Positions 35,125 through 44,345 of a DNA stretch of 64,000 bases are shown piece by piece. The position numbers and the translations under genes were made by a program. The notes beneath the pieces were generated by a model. The model worked only from the letters and a program-made list of their open reading frames with translations. It was not told the origin of the DNA and did no database searches. Position 1 is the first letter of the stretch; each line of letters starts with the position of its first letter. Source of the stretch: Tuctoria greenei (Eukaryota; Streptophyta; Magnoliopsida; Poales; Poaceae); NCBI GenBank assembly GCA_036927565.1, contig JAYESD010000001.1:47924064-47988063 (forward strand), in the 5' to 3' direction.

Positions 35125-35634
35125 ATGGCCCGCACCAAGACAACCCCCCGTAAGTCGACCGGTGGACTTGTGCCCCCGCGTAGGTTGGCCAGTCGCTCTC
35201 CGGCCGTCGACCCCCGTCACCCCGTGGTGATCCGTTCTGACGGCAGAGCCGCAGGACAACTGCGGCACCATCTCCGTGCCCTACTCCGTGAGGCTGGCTA
35301 CCGTCACCACAGCCTCTCGCTCTCCTACCACACCACTGGAGTGCAGCGCCCCGACAGGAAGGAGTGGAGCTGCAAGATCTATATCTACTACGGTGACGAG
35401 TTGGTGAAGACCCACAGCAGCCCCGTTTGGAGGAGCTCCCGCCGATCTGCGGAGCAGGATGCTAGCTGGGAAGCAGCCACTTTTTGGAGCCACGCCCGCC
35501 GTTTCCGTCTGGAGGACACGGTGCACGCCTTCGTCCCGCAGCGTCCCAGTGGCACTGCGCGTTTCGTCTCCAGGCACGTGGAGGGACCCCTGGACCTCCC
35601 GCAGTCTCGTCAGACTGTTGACGACGTGACCTAG
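35125..35634 (+). CDS. Extra leader ORF with a histone H3 tail-like N-terminus
   Basis: This frame lies between the primer site and gag, where Tekay elements are not expected to have a gene. The ATG at 35125 gives MARTKTTPRKSTGG. Against the mature H3 tail ARTKQTARKSTGG it matches 11 of 13 residues, differing only at positions 5 (Gln to Thr) and 7 (Ala to Pro), and Pro16, Leu20 and Ala21 also align. K4, R8, K9, S10, T11, G12 and G13 are kept. From about residue 24 it no longer resembles H3 and no histone fold follows. Residues 40-135 look like a small globular domain: a helix (GQLRHHLRALLREAG), strands around WSCKIYIYYGDELV, then an Ala/Trp-rich helix. The frame stops at TAG 35632-35634 but continues in frame beyond it. 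The product is inferred to be nuclear and chromatin-linked; no known function can be assigned. Confidence 0.75.
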   Translation: MARTKTTPRKSTGGLVPPRRLASRSPAVDPRHPVVIRSDGRAAGQLRHHLRALLREAGYRHHSLSLSYHTTGVQRPDRKEWSCKIYIYYGDELVKTHSSPVWRSSRRSAEQDASWEAATFWSHARRFRLEDTVHAFVPQRPSGTARFVSRHVEGPLDLPQSRQTVDDVT

Positions 35635-35979
35635 CTCAGTGCCCGACTTCAGAGGGCGCAGCAGGAGATTCAGGATGGACGTGACCTCGCCCAGCGCCAC
35701 GAGGCGATAATCAGGAGGTATCGTCGGATCACCGACGAGGACCCGGACGACTACACGTCAGACACCACGACGTGGACCCCAGACTCTCCAGACCGTCGCA
35801 ACGGCCAGCGTGAGTCGTCTTCTGAGGAGTCCTCTGACGAGGAGCCTTCCAGTGTGGCGTCTACCGCACCACCGCCGCCTGCTGCCTCACCACCCCAGGA
35901 CCCACAGAACCCTGAGGACCCCGACGACGACGACGACGACGACGAGGACCCGGATGAGTTCCCGCTCGACGACGAGTAG
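35635..35979 (+). pseudogene. In-frame continuation of the extra ORF: acidic tail
   Basis: After the TAG at 35632 the same frame stays open for 114 codons to a TAG at 35977-35979. It encodes a Gln/Arg-rich helix (LQRAQQEIQDGRDLAQRHEA), a Ser/Glu-rich stretch, a Pro-rich stretch, and a strongly acidic end with seven Asp in a row. Acidic tails of this kind are common in histone chaperones and other proteins that contact histones. The clean continuation suggests that the stop is a recent change, or is read through, and that the full protein was 284 residues. Confidence 0.65.
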
Positions 35980-36288
35980 TCCTCGACCTATGCCACGACT
36001 CAAGGATAGGCACACCCCCACTAGTAAATAAGAGCGATGTAGATATACTTGTGTGACCTTGAGTTGTGTTACTTCTTTTAGGATCTTTGTCAATTCTGTT
36101 TGGTGCTTGTTTGAGTGCTTGTTTGCTTAGTAGAGAGTTGTGGAATGCTTCGGCAATTGTCCACATCCTCATAATATAGGTCTATATTAATAAATTATTA
36201 TTTAGTGTCACATACCTTGATGCATATAGTTGGGACGTTTCTTTCCAAATTCTAAATCCTTCTGTCCCCACCCTTCTTTCGCCAACAG
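35980..36288 (+). other. Spacer before gag with intron-like features
   Basis: This 309 bp T-rich spacer has no frame. A donor-like CTA/GTAAAT lies near 36024. The spacer ends in a pyrimidine-rich tract plus CAG at 36286-36288 that touches the gag ATG, repeating the arrangement seen before the extra ORF. Confidence 0.5.
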
Positions 36289-37488
36289 ATGGTGAGAACT
36301 CGTAACCAGAGGGATGCAAACGATGAGGAGGAGCGCAATGAAGTACCTCAGAACAACCAGGGACATGCTCATGGAGCTATCAATATTGAACAACTGTTAG
36401 CTATGCAGAACCAGCTCATGCGGACCATGATACAGACCATGGGACAGCTGCAAGCTGGCAACAACAATCAGCCCCACCTGCCTCCACCTCCACCCCCGCC
36501 ACATCACGACCGTTTGGGAGAGTTCATGAGGACCAGACCGCCTACCTTTGCACAAGCCACAGACCCAATGGAAGCTGATGATTGGTTGAAGTCTGTTGAA
36601 AAGAAACTTGCTATTGTCCAGTGCACTGATAGGGAGAAGGTTCTCTTTGCATCACGTCAACTAGTTGGAGCAGCCGCCGACTGGTGGGAAGCTCTTTGCA
36701 ACGCTCATGATAATCCGGAGACAATCACTTGGGCTGAGTTTAAACAGAGTTTCCGTTCCCACTATGTACCTGAAGGAGTTATGATACTGAGAAGACAAGA
36801 CTTTGAAAATCTCAGGCAAGGAAGGATGAGCGTGAGTGAGTATCTCAACAAATTCACTCAATTATCAAGATATGCTCCAGAAGACATCAAAACTGATAGT
36901 AGGAAGCAGTATCTGTTTATGAGGGGTCTCAACAATGAAATTCAAGTCCAGTTGCTCAATACCGATTATCCAAACTTCCAAAAGCTGGTTGACAAGGCTA
37001 TTGTGGTTGAGAACAAGATTCGTGAGATGGAGCAGGACAACAAGAGGAAGATGTCACATCATGGACTGCAACAAGGAAGCAATGTTCGCCCCCGCTATGC
37101 ACCACCTACTGCACCACACTACAACCCATCTGCTCCTGCATACCGTACTGCTTATCCGCCCCGCCCAAATCAGCCACCGCAGCAACGCCCCGCCATGCAA
37201 GCGCCTTGCAATCCTGTGCCACCTGTGCCGCGTCCTAACATGGTGGCAAATGCTCAAAACCAGTTGCACACAAACTTCCCCAATGCTACGGGTGGTAAGA
37301 CATGCTATGCGTGTGGAGAACCCAGACACTTTGCAAGTCAATGCCCCAAGAGAAACAATGGACCTATGAACAATGCACCAAGGCCAAATCACCCGCGACT
37401 AAATGGAGGAGCACCACAAGGCAACCATGGACAGCAGAATTTTGCTCGTGGCAATGTGAATCATGTCTCTACTGAGGAAGCCCAGTAA
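36289..37488 (+). CDS. Tekay B gag (399 aa)
   Basis: This is the capsid and nucleocapsid protein of Tekay B. Residues 1-50 are hydrophilic with an Asn/Glu-rich stretch, and a Pro run near residue 65 precedes the Ty3/gypsy capsid domain (EFMRTRPPTFAQ, DWWEALCNAHDN, LRQGRMSVSEYLNKFTQLSR, QYLFMRGLNNEIQVQLL). A basic, Pro-rich linker follows. The zinc knuckle CYACGEPRHFASQC has Cys339, Cys342, His347 and Cys352. The frame is fully open and ends at TAA 37486-37488, after which pol continues in the same frame. In Tekay A the equivalent position is a Gln codon, so the stop may be a recent change or may be read through. Confidence 0.9.
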   Translation: MVRTRNQRDANDEEERNEVPQNNQGHAHGAINIEQLLAMQNQLMRTMIQTMGQLQAGNNNQPHLPPPPPPPHHDRLGEFMRTRPPTFAQATDPMEADDWLKSVEKKLAIVQCTDREKVLFASRQLVGAAADWWEALCNAHDNPETITWAEFKQSFRSHYVPEGVMILRRQDFENLRQGRMSVSEYLNKFTQLSRYAPEDIKTDSRKQYLFMRGLNNEIQVQLLNTDYPNFQKLVDKAIVVENKIREMEQDNKRKMSHHGLQQGSNVRPRYAPPTAPHYNPSAPAYRTAYPPRPNQPPQQRPAMQAPCNPVPPVPRPNMVANAQNQLHTNFPNATGGKTCYACGEPRHFASQCPKRNNGPMNNAPRPNHPRLNGGAPQGNHGQQNFARGNVNHVSTEEAQ

Positions 37489-37500
37489 GCTGATGACGTC

Positions 37501-40500
37501 GTGATTGGTATGTTTCTCGCCAACTCCAACCCCGCGACTGTTTTATTTGATTCAGGAGCATCTCATTCATTCATCTCATCAAAGTATGTTGCCAAATACA
37601 ATTTTCCTATATCTCATATGAAGCAAACTATGCTAGTAAGTTCTCCTGGTGGAGAGATGAGGACAAATGTAGTATGTCCGAAAGTAAGCATTAAAATAAG
37701 GGGGGTAGACTTTCTCGCAAACCTCATAGTATTGGACTCCCAAGGAATAGACATAATACTTGGAATGGACTGGCTGAGCAAGTATAATGGAGTCATTCAA
37801 TGCACTGAGAGGATTGTGCAGTTGACAAGTGAACATGGTACACGCATTGAAGTTGAAGCAGCCCAACCTGCAAGAGGGGAAGCGATGCTGAATCACGTGG
37901 AAGAAGTGACATTGGAAAGCATTCTGATCGTTCGTGAGTACCCGGACGTGTTTCCAGATGAGTTGACAGGTATGCCACCTGATCGTGACATAGAATTCGC
38001 CATTGAGTTGATACCCAGAACTGCACCTATAGCTAAGAGGCCGTATAGGATGCCTCCTAAGGAATTAGCAGAGCTCAAGAAGCAAATTCAAGAGCAGCTA
38101 GAGAAGGGTTTTATACGCCCAAGTTCATCCCCGTGGGGAGCCCCAGTGCTCTTCGTAGATAAGAAGGATGGAACCCAGAGGATGTGTGTGGACTATAGGT
38201 CTCTCAACGAAGTGACAATTAAGAACAAGTACTCACTGCCCCGTATTGAGGATTTGTTCGACCAAATGAAGGGTGCCTGTATCTTCTCCAAGATCAACTT
38301 GCGGTCAGGATACTTCCAAATGAAGATTAGACCATCGGATATACCTAAGACAGCATTTCGGACACGATATGGATCTTATGAGTACACCGTCATGTCATTT
38401 GGGTTGACGAACGCGCCTGCGTACTTTATGTATCTCATGAATAAGGTCTTCATGGAATATCTGGATAAGTTCGTTGTAGTGTTCATCGATGATATTATGA
38501 TCTACTCGAAGGATGAGAAGGAACATGAGGAACACTTGAGGCTTACGCTGCAGAAATTGAGGGAGCATCAATTGTATGCCAAGTTCAGTAAATGTCAATT
38601 TTGGTTACGGGAAGTTTCTTTCTTAGGCCATATTATTTCCGGAGGAGGAGTATCAGTTGACCCAGGGAAGGTGAGAGATATGCTTAAATGGGAACCGCCA
38701 CAGAATGTCAAGGAAATTTGGAGTTTCCTTGGAATGGCTGGATACTACCGCCGATTCATTAAGGATTTCTCCAAAATAGCCAAGCCTATGACCGAATTAC
38801 TCATGAAAGGGAAGGCATTCCGATGGACTCAAGCTTGTCAGGATAGCTTTGAAGAGTTAAAGAAAAGGTTGACAACCGCTCCGGTGTTAGTATTACCGGA
38901 CGTGAGCAAGAGTTTTGATATATATTGTGATGCATCAAGACAAGGATTAGGATGTGTGCTCATGCAAGAAGGCCAAGTGGTAGCTTATGCATCGAGGCAA
39001 CTAAAGAAACATGAGTTGAATTATCCTACGCACGACCTTGAACTCGCAGCCGTGGTACACGCCTTGAAGATATGGAGACACTATGTTTTTGGTCACCGAT
39101 GTGAGATTTATACGGATCATAAGAGTCTCAAGTACATATTTACGCAAACGGATCTGAATCTGAGGCAACGCCGATGGTTGGAGCTCATCAAGGATTATGA
39201 CGTGGGAATCAACTATCACCCAGGGAAGGCCAACGTAGTGGCCGATGCCTTGAGCCGAAAAGGAGTAAGTCATCAACTCACAGTTCAAGAACTTCCATCC
39301 GAGTTATGCAAGGAGTTTGAACGGTTGAACCTTGTATTCATAAATGAGATGGGAACGATGGAAGTCAACCCAACATTAGAGCAGGAAATACGGGAAGGAC
39401 AGACAAAGGACAAGGAAATACAGGAAATCAAGGAAAGGACCCAAGAAGGAAAAGAATTCAGGTTTGATGAGGACGAACAGGGTACCTTATGGCTTGGAAA
39501 GAGGATTGTGGTACCTAATGTTAGGCACATTCGGGAAACAATATTGAAGGAGGCACATGACTCGCCTTACTCAATTCATCCAGGCTGTACGAAGATATAC
39601 AAGGACTTAAAGACATGCTACTGGTGGGCCAGCATGAAAAAGGACATAGCCGAATATGTTGCACTTTGTGATGTGTGCCAACGAGTTAAAGCTGAACATC
39701 AAAGGCCCGTCGGATTGCTACAACCATTGAAGATCCCGGAGTGGAAGTGGGAAGAGATTGGTATGGACTTTATAGTTGGATTACCGCGAACTCAGTCTGG
39801 CTATGATTCAATATGGGTTATTGTGGATCGATTGACAAAATCAGCTCATTTCATCCCTGTCAAGACCACATATACCACCGCGAAGCTAGCAGAATTGTAT
39901 ATGGAGCACATTGTGTGTCGACACGGAGTACCGAAGAAGATAGTCTCGGATAGAGGTTCTCAATTTACCTCCAGATTTTGGCAGAAATTGCATGAAGCAA
40001 TGGGAACAAGGTTGAACTTCAGTTCGGCGTATCACCCTCAAACAGATGGACAAACCGAGAGGACCAACCAAATTTTGGAAGACATGTTAAGAGCATGTGC
40101 TTTAAAGCATAGGAAAAGTTGGGATAAAAGTTTGCCGTGCGCTGAATTCTCGTACAACAATAGTTACCAAGCAAGTTTGAAAATGTCACCCTACGAAGCA
40201 TTATACGGAAGGAAATGTAGGACTCCCTTGTTTTGGAATGAAACCGGAGAGAATCAAATGTTTGGTCCCGACGTGTTACAAGAAGCTGAAAGGCAAGTCC
40301 AAATAATACGGGAAAACTTAAAGGCTACCCAGTCTCGACAGAAAGGTTATGCTGATAATAGGCGAAGGAGTTTGACTTTCGAAGTTGGAGATTTTGTATA
40401 CCTCAAAGTGTCACCTATCAGAGGTCAGCGGCGGTTTAACGTCAAAGGAAAACTGGCACCACGTTACATCGGACCATTCAAGATTCTGGACAAGCGAGGA

Positions 40501-40860
40501 GAGGTAGCTTATCGACTTGAGCTGCCGACGTATCTCTCCGATGTACACGACGTATTTCACGTCTCTCAACTCAAGAAGTGTCTCAGGGTACCGGAAGAAC
40601 AAGTGCCGATGGACGAGTTAGAACTTCAGGAGGATTTGTCCTATGTCGAGCAACCTATCAAAATTTTGGATATGAAGGAAAGGGTCATGAGAAATAAGAG
40701 GATCCGTTGGTGCAAAGTGCAATGGAAACACCATGCGGAAGCCGAAGCTACATGGGAACGTGAAGAAGACCTGAAGGCAGAATTCCCTCATCTTTTCTCC
40801 ACGCTATCGAATCTTGAGGGCGAGATTCACTTTAAGGGGGGTAGGTTTGTAACACCCTAA
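37501..40860 (+). CDS. Tekay B pol: protease, RT, RNase H, integrase, chromodomain (1119 aa)
   Basis: This long frame is in the same phase as gag and has no internal stop. The first ATG is at 37510, so expression probably depends on reading through the stop at 37486. The protease motif DSGAS is at residues 17-21. The RT core includes KKDGTQRMCVDYR and the catalytic FIDD at 328-331, but motif A reads FSKINLRSGY with Asn266 where an essential Asp is expected. RNase H residues Asp477, Glu514 and Asp539 are present. Integrase has the H-H-C-C zinc region (HPGCTKIYKDLK, CDVCQRVKAEH) and the triad Asp756, Asp817, Glu853 with 35 residues between the last two. A GPF segment (RYIGPFKI) and a C-terminal chromodomain at about 1048-1100 (VQWKHHAEAEATWE) follow. 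The last 13 bp overlap the 3' LTR. Confidence 0.93.
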   Translation: MIGMFLANSNPATVLFDSGASHSFISSKYVAKYNFPISHMKQTMLVSSPGGEMRTNVVCPKVSIKIRGVDFLANLIVLDSQGIDIILGMDWLSKYNGVIQCTERIVQLTSEHGTRIEVEAAQPARGEAMLNHVEEVTLESILIVREYPDVFPDELTGMPPDRDIEFAIELIPRTAPIAKRPYRMPPKELAELKKQIQEQLEKGFIRPSSSPWGAPVLFVDKKDGTQRMCVDYRSLNEVTIKNKYSLPRIEDLFDQMKGACIFSKINLRSGYFQMKIRPSDIPKTAFRTRYGSYEYTVMSFGLTNAPAYFMYLMNKVFMEYLDKFVVVFIDDIMIYSKDEKEHEEHLRLTLQKLREHQLYAKFSKCQFWLREVSFLGHIISGGGVSVDPGKVRDMLKWEPPQNVKEIWSFLGMAGYYRRFIKDFSKIAKPMTELLMKGKAFRWTQACQDSFEELKKRLTTAPVLVLPDVSKSFDIYCDASRQGLGCVLMQEGQVVAYASRQLKKHELNYPTHDLELAAVVHALKIWRHYVFGHRCEIYTDHKSLKYIFTQTDLNLRQRRWLELIKDYDVGINYHPGKANVVADALSRKGVSHQLTVQELPSELCKEFERLNLVFINEMGTMEVNPTLEQEIREGQTKDKEIQEIKERTQEGKEFRFDEDEQGTLWLGKRIVVPNVRHIRETILKEAHDSPYSIHPGCTKIYKDLKTCYWWASMKKDIAEYVALCDVCQRVKAEHQRPVGLLQPLKIPEWKWEEIGMDFIVGLPRTQSGYDSIWVIVDRLTKSAHFIPVKTTYTTAKLAELYMEHIVCRHGVPKKIVSDRGSQFTSRFWQKLHEAMGTRLNFSSAYHPQTDGQTERTNQILEDMLRACALKHRKSWDKSLPCAEFSYNNSYQASLKMSPYEALYGRKCRTPLFWNETGENQMFGPDVLQEAERQVQIIRENLKATQSRQKGYADNRRRSLTFEVGDFVYLKVSPIRGQRRFNVKGKLAPRYIGPFKILDKRGEVAYRLELPTYLSDVHDVFHVSQLKKCLRVPEEQVPMDELELQEDLSYVEQPIKILDMKERVMRNKRIRWCKVQWKHHAEAEATWEREEDLKAEFPHLFSTLSNLEGEIHFKGGRFVTP
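40834..40847 (+). other. Polypurine tract of Tekay B
   Basis: AAGGGGGG followed by TAGGTT lies directly before the 3' LTR start at 40848, where plus-strand DNA synthesis is primed. Tekay A has the same tract near 16294. Confidence 0.8.
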
Positions 40861-43566
40861 ATTTTCGCATTATGCATTGCATACATGGTCATGCATTAAA
40901 CACTAGTAGAATAAAAGAAAAATAATAAAACATATACATATACAAATATGTGTAGCAAAAGAAGAAAAAGAAAACAATAATTATAGCCTAAAACTTGTAA
41001 TACGGAATAAGTATAAAAATAAAAATAATAAAATATATATAAATATATATATATAAATAATATATATAACAATATATAAAAATAAAAAATATATTAATAA
41101 TATATGTTATAAAAATAATAAATAATAAATATATAATATTAATAATATATAAATATATATATATATAATAAATTATATAATAAAAGAAAAGTAAAAAAAA
41201 GAAAGGCCAACCCGGCGGCCAGGCCAAGCGGCCCAGCCGACCGAGCGGCCTCGCCCGACGCCCCGAGTCCCGGCGCTCGCGCCAGCCCCGCTGGGTCCCG
41301 GCCGCCGTACGCGCCCGCCCCCGACCGAATCCCCCCCCCCCCCCCCCCCCCGCGATTTTTCCCGCCAGCGGCCGACGCTCCCGCCGCCGTACGCCTCCCG
41401 GCCCGACGCTCCTGCCCCGCCCCGATTCTCCCGCCCCGGATACGAGTCCCATCCCGCCCTGCCTCCCAACCGACTCGGTTCCGATTTTCTCGCCTCCTGC
41501 CGCCCCTATAAAAGGAACCGAAGCCCCACGATGCTGCCGCCAACCACGAAGGAAACCGCCAGTACAGAGAGGAAAAAAGGGGAGTCCAGAGAGTTGCGCC
41601 CAGGGAAGAAAAAAAAAGGAAAAAGAAGGGGAAGAAGAGGAAGAAAAAGAGGAGGGCGCCACCGTTCGCCGGAGATCGTCGCCGACATCGCACCGCCGTC
41701 GTCGTGCCGCCAAGGGACTGCTGCACCATCTACTTCGTCTACGCGTCGCATTTGTTCCACGACCGTCAAGCCGTCAGATCTACGGTAGGACATGTTCCCG
41801 ATGCGAATTTTTGCGATCATATTGAATCTAATAGGCGTGAATTTATTTTTGTTGCACCATAATTTTATTTTCAGCAGCATTAATCCACCCTAAAACCCCC
41901 GTAAACTCATATGAACACGTATGAACTAGTCGCATCTAATTAATAAACGACCGTAGTAAATTAATTATTAAACTGTGTATGCATGCATGTCATTGCATGT
42001 TGATTATTTTGTGTGCATTATGTTGAATTGTATATGTTTTCTTGTATGTATGATCACGCGTAGAGGAACGTGCTCAAGAGGCCGCATACGAGGATTTCCA
42101 AAACCAAGACTTCGAAGCGCTTGAGCAACCCCATCCGCCGGAGCAAGGCAAGTGTCCTTGAAGCATATTGATCCTATTTTAAATTAAATGTTTTGTTTGC
42201 GAACTTGCATGCTTGTGTCAAATTCATGGGAACCCTATGGTAGGAAGTCTACTAGTTTTGTTTGACCACCCTTGTCATCTGGATTTATGGTAGAGAGTCG
42301 GGAAGGGTTTTTACCTTTTTGCTTCGCTTAATTAATTGGGATGACAACAACACTACACATTTAATTATGCATCAATGATATTCTGGTTAATGTGAACCGG
42401 TAAATACGATGGGTGATCTAAGCAAGCATGGTTATGTGGATGGGTTGGTTGTCATGGTGGTTTGCTTGCTTTAGATCTAAGGACCGGTTCATGCGAGAAT
42501 ATGCCAGGTCAACAGTGCCACCACAAGGCCAAGTATGGGTGCGGCGTAGCTGAATAATTAGGAGCGCTGCTAGTATTGTATGGACCATTGGATGGCGCGG
42601 GGAATGGGAGTCGAGGAGGACTGCCCTGGGATCCGCATGGCACACGAGGGGGCCCGTGGGTGGGAGAATAGAGGTTCAAGCCTGCCGGTTAAACCTTAGT
42701 GGGCCCGTACATACTAGTAGTCCCTTTTGAAAGGCTATTTTGTGATCTCTTGGCCACACACCTACGGAAGTGTGAGATGGCACATTGGAGGTTCCTTAGT
42801 CATCAAAGGGTGACGAAATCACAAACATGTGGGTAAAGTGGTACAACCTCTGCAGAGTGTTAAAAACTATCATGATAGTCGTGCTCCCGGTTATGAGCGC
42901 CTGGATGACCTACATGATTAGAGTTGGAATTGGGATTTGAGATGGTTATGGTCTGGTAATGGTTATGGTTGGTTTATGGTTATGGTTTGGTAATGGTCAT
43001 GGTTTATGGATTATGGTCATGGATACGAATTTGAGTTATGGTAAATGGACATGGATAATGGTAATGTTGGCAATAATTGGATATGGTTTATATTTTGTTA
43101 ATATGATGGTTATGATGGGATTTGTTTCACATAGACATAGTATAATGCTTTCCAAATGTTTTACTGTACTTTTCAACACTTAGCCATTATTATTGTCATC
43201 ATTTGAATTAGCCACATGTCATACTTTCCACACTTGCTGAGTACGACATGTACTCACCCTTGCAATCCCCCCCAACAGCTACTGGAGACAATTGGGAGTA
43301 CCCTGAGGATCACGTGGAGTACTAGGTTGTGTACCGCCGTCAATTGCCTGTGGATTGGAGTCGTGCTGTTTAGTTTATTTTCCGCTGCAATTATTTAGAG
43401 TTTTATCATTCGTGAACTATTGGATTATTGTAATAAAGTACTTATTCATTAGTTAAGACGTGGTTAAATTCTGTTTATCATTTGTGAATCACTCGTGTAT
43501 GTGTGTTGAACATCCTGGGCACACATATGCGTTACGCTTGGTTCATATTCGGAACCGGGTGTCACA
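40848..43566 (+). repeat. 3' LTR of Tekay B
   Basis: This 2719 bp copy is nearly identical to 31974-34712. It differs in the lengths of the TA block and the C run, lacks about 12 bp in the GC-rich block, and has scattered transitions. The TATA box is at 41507-41514 and the GCAAGT donor-like site near 42148. The duplication gcttt follows. Confidence 0.95.
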
Positions 43567-43939
43567 GCTTTTCACGTGCTCTTCGATCCTACAGTCGGTT
43601 GCCTTACAGGTAGGGTCCGGGACCCGACAAGGGACCCTGGGGCGATCTTATACTAAAAGATCTAAGGATTCTTGCATAAGCTTCCTTTGACCGTGGATTG
43701 AAGACCTGCCATCTTGCCACCTCAGATGCCAGTGGCCCATACGTAGTCGTTGATGATGGCAGGGGATATCCCGTCCAACTGTCCTGTCGTCGCAAGCTAC
43801 CCACTTGGGGGAGTAGGGTAGGCTTGCGGTGTCTTCACTGCAATGCGATAGGGCGTAGTGGTATTGTGACAGTAGGCATGCGTTGCGTCATGCAACTGGG
43901 GAAGGCACGTACGTGTCTTCAATGTTTGATTTATAGAAG

Positions 43940-44345
43940 GTGCACCGCCCCCTTAACTCCCGCAATTCACCATCCACGGCATGTTTCAAGGTACGTGGCA
44001 GGTCGGGAGCTAGCCTCTGTGGGGGAGATCGGGTCCTGATCCGCAGACCACGTGGCAGCCCCGGAACCCGTTCCTGAGTAGAGCGGGGGATCCAGGGCCA
44101 CAAGACACATGGTAGAGCCGGAGCCCACCTCCGCGGGAGGTGGTCAACCTTGTGCTTCGAACCACATGGCAGCACTAGAGCCCACTCCAATGGGGGAGCG
44201 GGGTGCCGTCTTGTTGGACACGTGGCTGCTTGGGAGCCTGTCTCCTCAGAGGAGCTGGACCCCGCCTTGAGGTCCATGTGGATGCACCAGACCCCATATC
44301 TGTGGTAGGGAGGGGTCCGAGCCTTCTGGACATGTGGCGCCCTTG
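43940..44345. repeat. 56-57 bp tandem array with a G-box core in the T1 LTR
   Basis: Seven degenerate units each carry a CACGTGG-like core, with its A at 43993, 44050, 44107, 44164, 44220, 44276 and 44332, so the spacing is 57, 57, 57, 56, 56 and 56 bp. Between cores, units contain a GC-rich inverted repeat such as CCTCCGCGGGAGG. The T2 LTR holds the same array. Confidence 0.8.

Larger units (their letters stand above)
31974..43566 (+). mobile_element. Complete Tekay/Del-type chromovirus B with an extra leader ORF
   Basis: This 11.6 kb element has LTRs of 2739 and 2719 bp and the perfect target duplication gcttt (31969-31973 and 43567-43571). The order is LTR, tRNA-Met site, extra ORF, gag, pol (protease, RT, RNase H, integrase, chromodomain), polypurine tract, LTR. 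The two LTRs look nearly identical, with a modest number of substitutions, many of them C/T or G/A, plus small indels in homopolymers, so this is the youngest full element here. Gag and pol frames are open apart from one stop between them. Confidence 0.95.
30409..43593 (+). repeat. Solo copia LTR, split by Tekay B
   Basis: This is a single LTR of the same family as 3135-4532, in the opposite orientation. It begins TGTAAGACCTATG at 30409, ends GATCCTACA at 43593, and is flanked by the perfect duplication gtcgg (30404-30408 and 43594-43598). No internal copia sequence remains, so it arose by LTR-LTR recombination before Tekay B inserted at 31974. Without that insertion it is about 1.59 kb. A TATATAAG box lies at 31378-31385 and AATAAA near 31444. 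Confidence 0.9.

Noticed and set aside
35125..35300. A captured host histone H3 gene fragment
   Set aside because: The likeness stops after about residue 21 and nothing resembling the alpha-N helix or histone fold follows, so a simple H3 pseudogene does not fit; capture of only the first exon part cannot be fully excluded.
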